DNA from: Epiperipatus broadwayi | Lineage: Eukaryota > Onychophora > Udeonychophora > Euonychophora > Peripatidae | Length of the DNA: 64,000 nucleotides | Direction of reading: 5' to 3' | Assembly (NCBI GenBank): GCA_028023455.1 | Contig: JAQFVV010012499.1 | Location: 2,116,584 to 2,180,583 of the forward strand | Shown: piece after piece, positions 13,758 through 26,113 of the stretch | Layout: each line of letters opens with the position of its first letter | Position numbering within the stretch: the first letter of the stretch is position 1 | Notes under the pieces: generated by a model | Database searches by the model: none | What the model saw: the letters and a program-made list of their open reading frames with translations, nothing else | What the model was told of the DNA's origin: nothing | Made by a program: the position numbers and the translations under genes

Positions 13758-15623
13758 ATGTCAACAGATGGCGTTCTACCAAAAACACCGTCAACCATAT
13801 GTTTACATAAACGTCAGAGCAAGCATTCACTATCTCTAACCTTAATTCCACTTTCAGATCATAATTTCAAGCTATTTGCTATCACCAGTGAAAGACAGGA
13901 ATAAGAAACTAGATCTAAACACAAACTCTGAGCGTTTATGAAACAGTTTCTATTCAGCTTGCAAGCGTGAATCTTTTAGACATGTAATGTCTTCAAACTC
14001 AGCATAGCAAGCCAGATAGCTATATGGGTCTGATATCAGTTCAGCATCACCACATAGTAGAAGCCTCTGCAATATATATCATTGCTATATCATTGCTAGA
14101 AAGACATCAAAGGTACATTTATGAAAAACAAAAAACAAGTTAAAAACTTGCTAATGCTTGTATTTATGTCAACAGATGGCATTCTACCAAAAACACCATC
14201 AAGCATATGTTTACATAAATGTCAGAGCAAGCATTCACTATCTCTAACCTTAATTCCACTTTCAGATCATGATTTCAAGCTATTTGCTATCATCAGTGAA
14301 AGACAGGAATAAGAAACTAGATCTAAACACAAACTCTGAGCATTTATGAAACAGTTTCTATTCAGCTTGCAAGTGTGAATCTTTTAGACACATGATGTTT
14401 CAAACTCAGCATAGCAAGCCAGATAGCTATATGGGTCTGATATCAGTTCAGCATCACCACATAGTTGAAGCCTCTGCAATATAGATCATTGCTAGAAAGA
14501 CCTCAAAGGTACATTTATGAAAAACAAAAAACAAGTTAAAAACTTGCTAATGCTTGTATTTATGTCAACAGATGGTGTTCTACCAAAAACACCGTCAAGC
14601 GTATGTTTACATAAAAATCAGAGCAAGCATTCACTATCTCTAACCCTAATTCCACTTTCAGATCATGATTTCAAGCTATTTGCTATCATCAGTGAAAGAC
14701 AGGAATAAGAAACTAGATCTAAACACAAACTCTGAGCATTTATGAAACAGTTTCTATTCAGCTTGCAAGCGTGAATCCTTTAGACCCATAATGTCTTCAA
14801 ACTCAGCATAGCAAGCCAGATAGCTAAATGTACCTTTGAGGTCTTTCTAGCAATGATATATATTGCAGAGGCTTCTACTATGTGGTGATGCTGAACTGAT
14901 ATCAGACCCATATAGCTATCTGGCTTGCAATGCTGAGTTTGAAGACATTATGTGTCTAAAAGATTCATGCTTGAAAGCTGAATAGAAACTGTTTCATAAA
15001 CGCTAAGAGTTTGTGTTTAGATCGAGTTTCTTATTCCTGTCTTTCACTGATGATAGCAAATAGCTTGAAATCATCATCTGAAAGTGGAATTAAGGTTAGA
15101 GATGGTGAATGATTGCTCTGACATTTATGTAAACATACGCTTGATGGTGTTTTTGGTAGAATGTCATCTGTTGACATAAATACAAGCGTTAGCAAGTTTT
15201 TAATTTGTTTTTTTGTTTTTCATAAATGTATCTTTGAGGTCTTTCTAGCAATGATATATATTGCAGAGGCTTCTACTATGTGGTGATGCTGAACTGATAC
15301 CAGATCCATGTAGCTATCTGGCTTGCTATGCTGAGTTTGAAGACATTACGTGTCTAAAAGATTCACGCTTGCAAGCTGAATAGAAACGGTTTCATAAACG
15401 CTCAGAGTTTGTGTTTAGATCTAGTTTCTTATTCCTCTCTTTCACTGATGATAGCAAATAGCTTGAAATCATGATCTGAAAGTGGAATTAAGGTTAGAGA
15501 TAGTGAATGCTTGCTCTGACATTTATGTAAACATATGCTTGATGGTGTTTTTGGTAGAACGCCATCTGTTGACATAAATACAAGCATTAGCAAGATTTTA
15601 ACTTGTTTTTTGTTTTTCATATA
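13758..15623. repeat. 396 bp repeat: three direct units facing two inverted units
   Basis: Direct units are about 13758-14120 (5' partial), 14121-14516 and 14517-14827. Inverted units are 14828-15223 and 15224-15620. Identity between units is about 93-97%. Each unit contains the block TGTCAACAGATGG and, in three of five, an open 63-codon frame starting MKNKKQVK. The frame differs only by scattered substitutions and lies on opposite strands according to unit orientation, so I read it as repeat-borne and not a gene. Both outer edges abut short (TA)n tracts. The turn-round at 14827 is asymmetric: the third direct unit breaks off early in its 3' part. Confidence 0.9.
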
Positions 15624-15644
15624 TATATAGATGTATTTACATGT

Positions 15645-15912
15645 TGGACTATTTCCATCATCTAATATAAGTACTGAATATCTTTAGAAAAATTGTATTT
15701 TATTTAAACTTTCCAAATACAATCAACTATTAGTAATAGCACACATGTTAGTATAGGCATGATGTTTCAAGAGGTATTCTCCCCTCTTCTTCAAGTGTTG
15801 CTGGCCTGACAGTTATAGTACTAGCATAGGAATCAAACCTGGATCTTTAGATTTCTTGAGTATTGAATTTTAAGGTAATGCTCTAATTCAATGAGCCATC
15901 CTGTCAACAGTC
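15645..15912 (-). repeat. tRNA-derived SINE (minus strand)
   Basis: Read on the minus strand, GGATGGCTCATTGAATTAGAGC (A-box-like TGGCTCATTGAATTAGAGC at 15880-15898) is followed by AGGTTTGATTCC (B-box-like GGTTTGATTCC at 15829-15839). The order matches an RNA polymerase III internal promoter of a tRNA, although the boxes are farther apart than in a normal tRNA. The sequence continues into an unrelated body, as in a SINE. No cloverleaf was found, so this is not a working tRNA gene. Confidence 0.65.
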
Positions 15913-17759
15913 AGTAGAAATTTCATAAATTTATCTATGAGATTCCTCCTGATTTCTCCATTTTTTCTAAAGCAAAGTTTATTAGTGGTTTCCATATATT
16001 ATGTATAGTCACACTAGGTTGACTTAAGGGATTATGTGCCATTGTTCTGTGAGCAGCTTCTTTAAATTTTCTTCTTTGTATCTTTTCTTCTCTGTCCTAT
16101 ATTTTTGTATTTTCCCAAATGAACTCATATGTTCATGGGTACATACATGATCTGCTTCCTTAGACACATGTTTTCTCTCACAAGTAAAACACCCTCATAT
16201 ATATATATATATATATAAAATCTTAAAATAAATTTAAAATTAATTTCAAAGGCTTTATTCAAAAACTATGTTACATTTGTCTCAAAATAAAATAAATAAA
16301 CTTAAAATTATTAGACAAAAATATATATAATTCAATAATTTCAATGATCAAAAGATAATTATTAAATTTTGACATCAATTACAGTAGTATTTAAATATTT
16401 CTGGTTTCGTTATTTGAAAAAATGAGTTATTAAATTTTTTTAAGTATTCGTAAAATATAACTGTCCAGATCTGATACAGAGCTGTAATACCAAAAAATTT
16501 AATGTACACATAAAATTGGCTCTTTTTTTCTAATTAATTAATTTAAGAATTTTAATGTTTTATTTCTTTATTTTTAGGAGGATAGAAAAATGAAATAACG
16601 AATGAAGCGGCTGCATGAACTTTACTGTAATTGTACAAATTGATGGTAGGGTATGTATTTACAAAAAAAAATTATTAAAATATATGCTTCCAAATTAAAA
16701 AAATTGAAAATATTTTTCAAGTATTTGTGATTGAAATTTAAGCCTATCTAAGTATGGAATGTTGCTAATTTGCAAAAGTTCAAAATCCATCATTTTTGAA
16801 TAAAATATAATTGGATACATAGCCACATTCAGTGTCATGTGATTGCCCACACAAGTATCATGGTAAGCTACCAGTTCCAAAATAATATTTACTTTTATGC
16901 TCTTACACTCAGAGTTAATTCAAAAATTTATTTTTAGTCTATCATTCTATCAGTGTATTAACCAAACAGTAAAGTATCTCTACAATAAAAGTGTGAGTAC
17001 AAATAATAAAAAATTGGGACAATATTTTCAAAAGAATTGACTCTACAAAATAGTCAAAATAATAAGTCAGAAAACAGTTTGACTTCAAATGTTGTTCAAT
17101 GGAGAACTGATAAGATAAATCAGCTTTATCTTTTGTTTTTCTCTTCCTGATGCATACCAACTCAGAAATCTAATGCTAAGTATTATACACTTATGATCAC
17201 CTCAAAAGTGGCACAGAATATAGAAATTTTCCTATTTAAACCACAACATTATCATCAGAAAGATCAATAAAATATTTTTTTTCAATGTTCTAAATTTAAA
17301 AATAAAAATTGGAAGAAGCATAGATAAACAGTAGAAGTTTGACTTACTTCTAATAATGCTTGTCATTTCATTTATATGAATACTGTTATAAACTGTTTGA
17401 GAATTGCATTGCAATGGATTTTGTATATATTACAAAATTTCAATGTAACTCTGCAGACATTTATCATTTGTCAAATTATATTATTATATCGACTAAAAAA
17501 TTAATTTAATAAATAAATATTTTTTATTAAAGAAAAAAATTAGTTATAATCAGATAAATCATGAATAACAAAAACAAATAGTGATTCCTGTTTAAATGCT
17601 GGCAAGACATTTTCCATTTTAACTAATAATATTCTTTTTCAAAAAGAATTTTATTGAGATTAATGTTTATAGTAAATCACATTAAGAGTTATATCACTAT
17701 CACTTAAGTAAGTAAAAAAAAAAAGTCTTTCACTAAATGATATTATATAAATTAGCAAT

Positions 17760-17796
<37 letters not shown>

Positions 17797-18253
17797 CTAA
17801 CTGACTTTTTTATTATTACTCATTGAAACATAATAAGTAAGTAATTATTTTATATTAGTATTGATAATAGTAATGCTATCTATAAAAAAATTTATTACAC
17901 ATAAATTATAAATAGAAAAAAAATTTATTTGTATAAAATAACATTTATTATGATTAAAATATATACAGTTTATAAATTTTCATCTTTCAAATTTTATGAA
18001 AATTTATAGCAATGAGTTAGTGAAAAAAACTTAACTTTATGTAGGAAATTTAGGTTATAAAAATTATTTGCTTTAATAATTAGAAGAAAAAAAAATCAAC
18101 AAATATTTTTAGTTTTATTGTTGTTGTTTTGAGTTATTTTTAACAATAATAAACATTGTGTTTTTATTGATTTTTAATGTTTATAAGTGGATTTATTTAT
18201 ATTCATAGATTAAATGAATTAAGAACCTGTAAATTATAAAAATTAAACTATAA
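15913..18253. other. AT-rich DNA, no clear gene
   Basis: 15913-16200 is slightly less AT-rich and may belong to the neighbouring SINE or another old repeat. The rest has only short random ORFs (16695-17414). A (TA)n(GT)n microsatellite is at about 17760-17797. Confidence 0.45.
17760..17797. repeat. (TA)n(TG)n compound microsatellite
   Basis: Six TA units run directly into about thirteen TG units. Confidence 0.95.
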
Positions 18254-18431
18254 ATGCAAAACGGAAGTAATTATCTCCAGTGGAGTTAGTTACCTGGTGT
18301 CAAAAACCAATGGAAAGATAGAAAGATACCATTCTATCTTTAGGCTCTGTTGTCATATAAGCTTAGTTTTTGACTTAGCTTTTAAATTATATGGTGAATT
18401 TTTGACAGGAGATAGTTACTTCTGCTTTGCA
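18254..18431. mobile_element. 178 bp MITE with ~24 bp terminal inverted repeats
   Basis: The left end TGCAAAACGGAAGTAATTAT (then CTCC) is mirrored at the right end, which reads on the minus strand TGCAAAGCAGAAGTAACTAT then CTCC (3 mismatches in 24). An internal inverted pair (AAGATAGAATGG-like) lies near 18315-18345. There is no coding capacity. The flanks do not give a clear target duplication, so the superfamily cannot be named. Confidence 0.65.
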
Positions 18432-19986
18432 ATTACAGATATTTAGAAGTTATGTGTTGTGTTTGGCTAAATTTACAGGTTCAGTTACAAACCAATAGAC
18501 AAATGATGACACTACTCAACAATTAATATGTATAATTTATTAACATCAAAAATATATACACCTGTTAGTTAATAAAACATATCAATATGATCTACACAAT
18601 TTAATGCTGAGGTAGTCATGCCAAGTAATGGAACTCACTTCCTTCTATATAAATAGCCTGCCTTGCGATTTCAATTATGACTCTTTCGGCTGTGCATTAC
18701 ATCTTGCCTTGAGTCCAGTCTAGTTCAGACTCTTCTGGCTATGCAGGACAGCTTGTCACAAGTTGGCTGTGAATGTAGCAGTTTTCAATCCTGAAGTGAA
18801 CCTGACTCACTGCATGGACAACACAATAATGACTAGAAAAATTACCTTTGCTGATGGCAGAGAGTTTTTTCGTGAGCATATTCAGTCATTTAGGTTGACA
18901 GAAGTAATTGCTCTCTCTGCCTTCCTCCCAAAAAGCTGACTGTTTAATGGCAGATCCCATATCTTATTAGAAACACTCAGATAATGTCTGTCAATCCCCA
19001 ATGAAGGATTTATCCCCACTGGATAGCAGCCAGGTGCTAGAAATCAGCCAAGGAATCTGCAATACTCTACTTCTAAAGGCAAGGTCATATATGACATTAT
19101 TATTATTAATTTATTATTACAAAAAGTAAACTTATAAAGTATCATATGACCTAAATGGTGCAGAGATTAAATAAAAGTATTCTTGTAAAATTATAAAGAT
19201 TATACAAAATATGAACTATTCAGCACTTTCTCTGGTGCAAAACTTAATAGTACTGGAAATGGTAATTTAGCCAAATCCAGTCATCTGCCTACATTTTCAT
19301 GAAAATGTAGGTGTCTGATATCCCTAGCTCAGCTGATAAATGAGCAGTTGTTCAAAAAATAAGAGTGTTTATGCTACGGTAAAATTAAGATGAGGATGCA
19401 TTGATAAAAACAAGTTAATAAAAATATTTATTTCTTTATAAAATAAATACATTGTATAGTGATTAAAAGAGTAAAAATATCTTATTTTTACATTAAAGAA
19501 CTCAATCTTGTAAAAAAAGTAAACAAATTCTTATAAAGACAATTGTAACTTAGATGCTAAATGGAAACAGCACACTTCTGTGCAGCAACTTTACATTGCA
19601 GGTAAAGTTTAAACACATATGAAGAATTAATGAAAAGAAAAATTTCCAAAACTTTCAACAATCAATTGTTGACAAGCCTAATGAGAAAATGACTTATTTC
19701 AATATTCTTCTCATAATAAAAAATGGTGATGTCTTCATCTTGCAATAAGTTATTTAAAAACTGTTTTAATAAACAATATCTATATATTGAAGCAATTGAT
19801 GTCTAATCATCATCGATGCTTCATGTTTCACCATCTATACTAACCTCCTAGGGGTACGCAATTTAGACCTTGCTATAAATATATGCTATTCACCCACACA
19901 CTGTATGCCTAATGATTAGAAAAATTAATAAAATTAAAACTATTTAGTAAAGTAAAACAGTAGTGTGTGTGATGCATATATATATA
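18432..19986. other. Unassigned DNA with TATA-like motif and a 24 bp palindrome
   Basis: 18600-19080 is clearly richer in G+C than its surroundings and has a good TATA-box match (TATATAAATAG, about 18645). This suggests an old LTR or other element, but no ends or ORF were found. A perfect 24 bp palindrome centred on TTTTCATGAAAA lies at 19288-19311. No gene is supported. Confidence 0.4.
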
Positions 19987-20338
19987 TGAATGAAGCACTA
20001 ATAGTATTAATGTTTATTGCTGACCCAAACATTTTCTTTATATAATTGTAAATTTTTTTTGTTATATCTATATGTATTTTGATTTAAAGTATTTAATTAA
20101 ACTATTTAATGTGACAACAAAGAAGAATGGGGGAGGCTCAAAATGCTAAAATAATCTTTGTTTAAATTCAGCTTGTTGCCTTTAATTAAAATTGTCAATT
20201 GCAATTAAGATCGAAAACAAATCGTTTATCAGTTGTTGTCGAATGATTTAAAATAGCTAAAAATGGTATTTCGAGCCTTATCTGTATAAAAACATGTTGT
20301 TAATTAAATGTTGTTTGTAAAGGGATTATAGAGATAGT

Positions 20339-20350
20339 GTATAAAAAGAG
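20339..20350 (+). promoter_or_regulatory. TATA box of the putative 5' LTR
   Basis: GTATAAAAAGAG is a strong RNA polymerase II TATA-box match about 230 bp after the proposed LTR start. It is followed by a less AT-rich leader and, near 20790, an AATAAA. This order fits U3-R of an LTR. It is inferred only. Confidence 0.45.
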
Positions 20351-21373
20351 CCCATAAGACCTTTTAAGGTCAGTAGGTGATTTTCACTTGATACATTAGT
20401 TACTTGATAAATCAGTTAGTTACTTTCGCTTGATCAGTCGGTTACTTTTACGTTCATGATTCAAAAAGTGTTGCCAGACCATCATTTAAGAAGTCAAGAG
20501 AAGTTTAGTACCATGGAACATGAATAGTGGAGCCGTCCACTTTTCTTTTTCCTCTCGGAGGACTGTCTACCAGCCGTAAAATTCCATCTTACCAGCCACA
20601 TGAGATGACGTAGAATTGCCAACCTGCCTGCCTGCCGCTATGCTGATATATTAGGTAAAATCATGTAATTTAGAGCTGCCTTAATACAAACATTCATGGG
20701 TGATTTATAATTTGTAGCTAAATTAAGTCATAGATCCATTTATGATGTTTTGCTAGTTTTGCTTGTAAACTCTCTCTCTATAACCATTTATTAATAAATA
20801 CTTATGTAATTCTAAATATATGTTTGCTTTCATGTTTATGTATACAACTTATTTTGTTTAATATATATATATTATTTTCTCTAATATGTCAGTCTCAATC
20901 AATCTCGCGACTTTAATTAAATTCATTAGTAAAATTATATTCATTTGTTTATTTAAAATAGAAATCACGCTAGGTTGGTTGTATACCTAAAAGTATTTTA
21001 TTGTGGATGCTTATTTTATTTTGTTGTTTAGTTGCCTTTATAAAAGATTGTGACACCTGATATAAAATTCCACCTTCTCTTACCATTGCCTGGAGGGTTA
21101 ATTCTCCAGTTAATACATATATGGGAATCAAATCTTAAATATAAATTTTATTAGCTTAATATTAAAAATAGAAGTTATTATTCATTATGATTTGTTAAAG
21201 GACTCAGAATTGAAAACAGATTATTGCGCAAGAGGTTAGACAATTTCCAAGTTTTAAAATAATGTTATAAAATTATATTCATATCCAATAACATTGCTGG
21301 CATACCTTTTCTTTATTCTGCTATTTTATCTTTTCCATTTCTTGATTGTTTTATTATTGGGGACATCGAAAGC

Positions 21374-21646
21374 TTGAAGCTCCCATCCTACTTTTCAAAA
21401 TCGTTCGTAATCAGAGACACTACTCTCTCTGTGGAACATAAGGTTTATGAGGATTATGTGCTGTGGATGGCAGTACATAATGATCTGGGGTCTCAGACTC
21501 AGCCTCTCCTTCGATATCGCTCTCCCAGAATGCGCAGACATATCAAATCTAAGTTCGTCTCAAGTATTCTTTTTAATGATAAAATATCCAATCACCATGA
21601 GGCCTTATTTCATTATTCTATGCTAGTACCATTAATTTGCTCTTGA
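21374..21646 (+). CDS. Unrecognised 90-codon ORF in the LTR region
   Basis: This ORF (MKLPSYFSKSFVIRDTTLSV at its start) is less AT-biased than its surroundings, with a basic stretch around residues 47-60 (RYRSPRMRRHIKSK). No domain was recognised and there is no second copy in the window to test conservation. It lies before the repeated LTR segment, so it may be part of a long LTR or of another insertion. It could equally be chance. Confidence 0.2.
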   Translation: MKLPSYFSKSFVIRDTTLSVEHKVYEDYVLWMAVHNDLGSQTQPLLRYRSPRMRRHIKSKFVSSILFNDKISNHHEALFHYSMLVPLICS

Positions 21647-21903
21647 ATTTGATCATCCGTTCATCTAATCTTAGTAAGTCACTATGATGTGTTAAAGATA
21701 ATGATTCATTTCATAAAATACGTTCAGTATGTTGATCTTAAAACTGCTTTCCTTTAAAAAGCTTTATCGATTCCCAGAGACGTAAATCAATTTGTATAAT
21801 TTATTCTCATAAATATTGCGCATTATTTGTTTCTTATGTACACTTATTCTAGAGACGCTGTTTGTAATGATTTTAAGATTATAAATAAATGATTGAGACT
21901 GTA

Positions 21904-22581
21904 CATTTATATTTATTTGTCAAAATGATTAATGTTAAATTATCATGTATCCTTCTGTAATCCAAATCTGTTCCAATCTTATAGATTATTTTGTACATCC
22001 ACAACATTTTTTTTGTAAACACTTGTAAATTGGCATATCATCCCCACACAACTTATAGCATATTCTATAAAATTATATTCCTGAAATTGATGTAAAGAGG
22101 ATTTTTATAAAACAAATCCCAAGTTTTCAAAATGTATTAAGATCACTCCAAACATGAAACAATTTTGTAACATATATATGCGTTTTCTATATTTATTAAA
22201 TATATATAATTTCATGTAAATCCTGGTTTGTATTTGTTTTGAATTATTATTTTCTAGTTAATATTTAGAACAATTTTCATTGGCTAAGAGCTTAGCATTA
22301 ATAAATAAGTATAATAAATGTAATTCCTGGGCTACTCTGACCTCGATCATTATCATCAATCTGATCTTATGCTCTTCCGCTTTGCTTCTGGACACGGATT
22401 TAAAATAATTTTACTGTGTCATCAGGATTGTTGTTCATTGGGTCAGAGATTCGAAGAATAGGCAAACAAGTTAGAATTCAGGACTGCTCCAAACCTGTGT
22501 ATCTCGAGCATGATTGGATTCAAGGTACTTTTGCTTAGGATTTGAACCTTGTTAAGTGAGCATACTATTTTGACCAGTACA
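21904..22581 (+). repeat. LTR segment, 5' copy (678 bp)
   Basis: About 95% identical to 26568-27247 in the same orientation. It contains several TATAA/AATAAA-like stretches and ends in a less AT-rich part (from about 22330) reading to GACCAGTACA. The following TGG at 22583 fits the start of a tRNA primer-binding site. Confidence 0.85.
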
Positions 22582-22744
22582 GTGGATTTTTTTTTCCGGG
22601 CTTGGCTTCCCAAGTGGGGCTTCGATATAAACACCCACATACCCTGAGTACTGAATTCTGTTTATATGTATGTTTTAAAAAAAGGTTGTAAGAGATCATT
22701 GATGATAGATATGTATATTTCCTTCCTACCTGAGTTTGTTTTCT

Positions 22745-23175
22745 GATTTTATATACATAAAATGTGAAATTTTTTTAGATAAAAACCAATGTCCATGCAT
22801 TGCAACCATAAATGTAAATGGTTTTTGTTGTATCTGGTTTTGCAACTATAGAAAAATATTGTTTTTTTTTTTCATGTTAATAGCTACAAATGTAAAAAAA
22901 TCTTGTTTGTAAAAATGAAAAGAATTTTGATACCCATGTGTTATGACCATAAGTGAATTTTTTCTGTATCTGGTTTTATAAATATATAAAATGTGTTTCT
23001 TATGTTATATACACAAAAATAAAAATGTTTTGCAAGTAAAACCCATGTATTTCACCCATAAGTGATGTTTTCTTTCTGTATCTGGTTTTACAAATATATA
23101 AAATGTGTTTCTTATGTTATATACGCAAAAATTAAAATGTTTATAAATAAAACCCATGTACTTCAGCCATAAGTT
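22745..23175. repeat. ~111-135 bp tandem repeats in the element leader
   Basis: About four diverged units contain CTGTATCTGGTTTTACAAAT, AAAATGTGTTTCTTATGTTA and CCCATGTATTTCACCCATAA-like blocks. The last two units are 111 bp apart and nearly identical. The unit lies between the 5' LTR and gag. Confidence 0.8.
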
Positions 23176-23727
23176 ATAAACCTTGAAATTGTAACAATGA
23201 AAATGTAACAAGGTATATGTCATATTTAGTGTATTTTCTTTAGATTATATATGTAATAGAGTTTATAATCTGTAACAAATACTTATTTATATTTACTAGT
23301 TGAGTAGCCCAGATGTATTTGGAATTGGTTTTTTGTTATATCCTGTTGGCTAGCGCCATATAAATGTGCCAACAGTAATATAATAAACTACATGTCAAAA
23401 TGAGTTCAAACCAGGATGTTAGGGGTTGAGAGAGAGTTTAATTATTTTCCACTATTTTGCCATGTATAATTGTAATGAGCAAACATATATGATATTGCTG
23501 AAACAAATCACTAATCAATTTTTTTTGTAAGAGTCTATTATAGGTGCAGAAAAACAACCAAAAGTCAAGCAGCAAGGCAGTTTGAATTCCAATAGATCAT
23601 ACACATACATGTTATGATCAAATATTTTTCCTGTTATCAGAAGCAGTCAGCAGCAACAAAAAAATGGCAAAATGAAGACAGTTAAAGAGAGGAGGGAGAG
23701 AGGTGTATATCCTGAATAAAAAAAAAA

Positions 23728-23910
23728 AAACAAGCTTTATTTTTCAAATAATTAGAAGTGACAATATGTTTAAAATAAAATAAAAAGAAAAAAGAAACAA
23801 GCCTTATTTTCAAATAATTAGAAGTGACAATACGTTTAAAGCAAACTAAAAGAAGAAAGAAGCTAGCCTTATTTTTAAACAATTATAAGGGACAATACGT
23901 TAAACATAAA
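23728..23910. repeat. ~64-68 bp tandem repeats
   Basis: Three units of a CAAGCCTTATTTTCAAATAA / TTAGAAGTGACAATACGTTT-type sequence, each ending in an A-rich run, immediately upstream of gag. Confidence 0.85.
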
Positions 23911-24020
23911 ATAAAAGGTTTAAATCAAAATATTAAAATATATTTCACAGAGACATTTAAAATTGACTATCTTTCAAAAGAAAAACAAAAGTGAATTGTG
24001 AAGAAACCATAGAAGTGATA

Positions 24021-25488
24021 ATGCCAGAGGAAAAAAAGCAGATCTTGCAACTCATGCAAGAAATGATGAAATGAAATCAAGGCCGAGCAGAACAAATGAT
24101 GAAACACGAAAGAGACCAAGCAGAAAGAGATGCAGAATTTATGAAAATGATGGAGAAGTTTAGAAGAGATCTTGATGAATTAAAAAACTCAGAATTAAAT
24201 ATTGATAAGATTAGTATCACTCAGGACACACAAGCTGATGGTTTCAAAGATGTATCTGTTCCTGAACAAAGAGAGACTATTGGTCTAACCAAAGACAAGG
24301 TAGTCTGTGTTAAAATGATTTTGGAAAACACAGTAATGGAAAATATGAAAGTTGTGATTGAGATGAAAGAGACTACAAAGGAAAAATTGCAACAAGATGC
24401 CCACCCAGAGAGTAAGTTTCAGAAAACCAGGTCAGCAGATATGATCGATTTTATACATTCAAAGATGTATCTGTTCCTGAGCAAAGAGAGACTATTTATC
24501 TAACCAAAGACAAGGTAGTCTGTGTTAAAATGATTTTGGAAAACACAGTAATGGAAAATATGAAAGTTGTGAATGAGATGCAAGAGACTACAAAGGAAAA
24601 ATTGCAACAAAATGCCCACCCAGAGAGTAAGTTTCAGGAAACCAGGTCAGCAGAAATGATCGATTTTATACAAGATTGAGAGAAGACCGAAGATACTGGG
24701 AAAAAATGAGAGCCATAATCCAACATGAAGAAATAAAAGCCATAGAAGATCTGAAACAAGAAGTAAGTCAGCTCAAAAGAAGCATGAAACTGATACTAAA
24801 TGAAGAGACAGAAATCAAATTACCACAAGCCACAAGAGACTTAAAGTCAGACCAGGAACTAGATTACCAGAATAACAAAAATAAAATAAATGAAGAATCA
24901 CCAGAAACAGTTACCAATACAATACGTAAAGAAGTTGAATCTTCTGCATCCACCCAGATATCTTCATCCCTATCACATTTAATAGAAGTACAGATTTTTA
25001 GTGGTGAACCTGGTGGAAAACCTTTAGAGTACCTTGAAAGTCTGCAGGAATTATTTTTTCTCCACCAGACAAGTGATGGTGAACAAGTAGTCATCGCTAG
25101 CCATTACTTAAAATCTACAGCTAAGGATTGGTGGTGATCACTGCAGAAGCTGCCAACCACATTTGAGGACTACAAGACCAGTTTACTGCAACACTACTAG
25201 AGTGAAGAATTCCAAGAGGGTATTCTGTGCTCCCTGATGAATGAAAAATACCAGAACAATCTCCAGGAAATGTATACTCAATTCTTCCTGTGCCAAGTGG
25301 CAAAATTTAAATCACTAACCAAATTCAAATATTCAGACCGCCACATTATACGTATCATTCATAGTAATATGCCACCAGGGATACAAAGAATGATGCTAAG
25401 TAGTCAACTTTTCACTGTGGATAGCATAACAAAATTCCTGACCTCAATAGATTATGGAAATCTCATATCAGAACCTGAAATCCCCTGA
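24021..25488 (+). pseudogene. Gag-like polyprotein relic
   Basis: The start is placed at ATG 24021 (MPEEKKQILQLMQEMMK), in frame with the long fragment from 24096. A TGA interrupts codon 18. The N-terminal part is a charged, coiled-coil-like region (MMKHERDQAERDAEFMKMME). From about 24980 comes the typical retrotransposon gag core: IFSGEPGGKPLEYLESLQEL, then ASHYLKSTAKDWW and FEDYKTSLLQHY. Stops interrupt it at 25135 (TGA) and 25198 (TAG), and a 215 bp internal duplication shifts the frame. No zinc-knuckle (CCHC) is visible. In a working element this would form the particle that packages the RNA. This copy cannot. Confidence 0.8.
24243..24672 (+). repeat. 215 bp tandem duplication inside gag
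   Basis: 24243-24457 and 24458-24672 are about 97% identical, both beginning TTCAAAGATGTATCTGTTCC and ending GATCGATTTTATACA. As 215 is not a multiple of three, the duplication itself breaks the gag frame. Confidence 0.95.
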
Positions 25489-26096
25489 GGTAAGGAAACG
25501 AGTAGTATCTAAGGGAAAAGAATTTTTGACTTTGGTAAAAGGAGATTGTGATGCTGGAGAAACCATCCTAACACTGATGAATTCAACACTAGAGTGTGAA
25601 GACCCATGCCAAAATCAGGAGATAGATAACAACAGCCTAAGGATGACTATCATCCAAGAGGAGGACAATTCAAACAAAGAAAATCTCAATGTTAACCCAA
25701 CAATTGATGCAACTATAGGCACCCACACAATCCAGGCACTATTGTGCTCAGGAAGCCAAGTGTCAATTATTTCCAAGGCATGGATTACTTCACTGAAAAA
25801 TAAAACTAGCATTATGCATTTACCAACTCGGCCTATAGAATTCACATTAGCAAATGGAAGGACAAATGAAAAGTGAGAATTACCAAGTGTGGATGGAAAT
25901 TAGTGTTAACAACCAACAGATAGGTCATGCCTTCCTTATCATGGCTGGACTATTATATGACATGGTTCTGGGATCTGATTTTCTCACTCAGAACCAGAGT
26001 GTTATTGATTTCCGGCGAAAGCAATGCAAAATTTGCGATGAGCACATCGCATTTAAAACTACTCCACCACTGATAAAAAAAAAACAAGCTGCCTAA
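25454..26096 (+). pseudogene. Retroviral-type aspartic protease relic
   Basis: The frame from 25454 contains TIQALLCSGSQVSIISKAW. It matches the retropepsin active-site region, where the expected motif is L-[LIV]-D-[ST]-G-[AS], but the catalytic Asp is Cys here (codon at about 25745). After a frameshift near 25860 the fragment 25854-26096 has YDMVLGSDFL, matching the conserved hydrophobic-G-x-D-(F/W)-L stretch of Gypsy proteases. It lies between gag and RT as expected for Ty3/Gypsy elements. Inactive. Confidence 0.75.
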
Positions 26097-26113
26097 TTCA
26101 GCCTATAGATCCA

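Noticed and set aside
14121-15620. Repeated 63-codon ORF (MKNKKQVK...) as a multicopy small gene
   Set aside because: It occurs only as part of the 396 bp repeat on both strands, has no recognisable domain and shows no sign of frame protection in the first and fourth units.
13758-15623. CRISPR-like array
   Set aside because: Units are about 396 bp, contiguous, partly inverted and without unique spacers, and the sequence is eukaryotic.
15829-15898. A functional tRNA gene
   Set aside because: A- and B-box-like motifs are present but too far apart, without acceptor or anticodon stems. SINE-like is the better reading.
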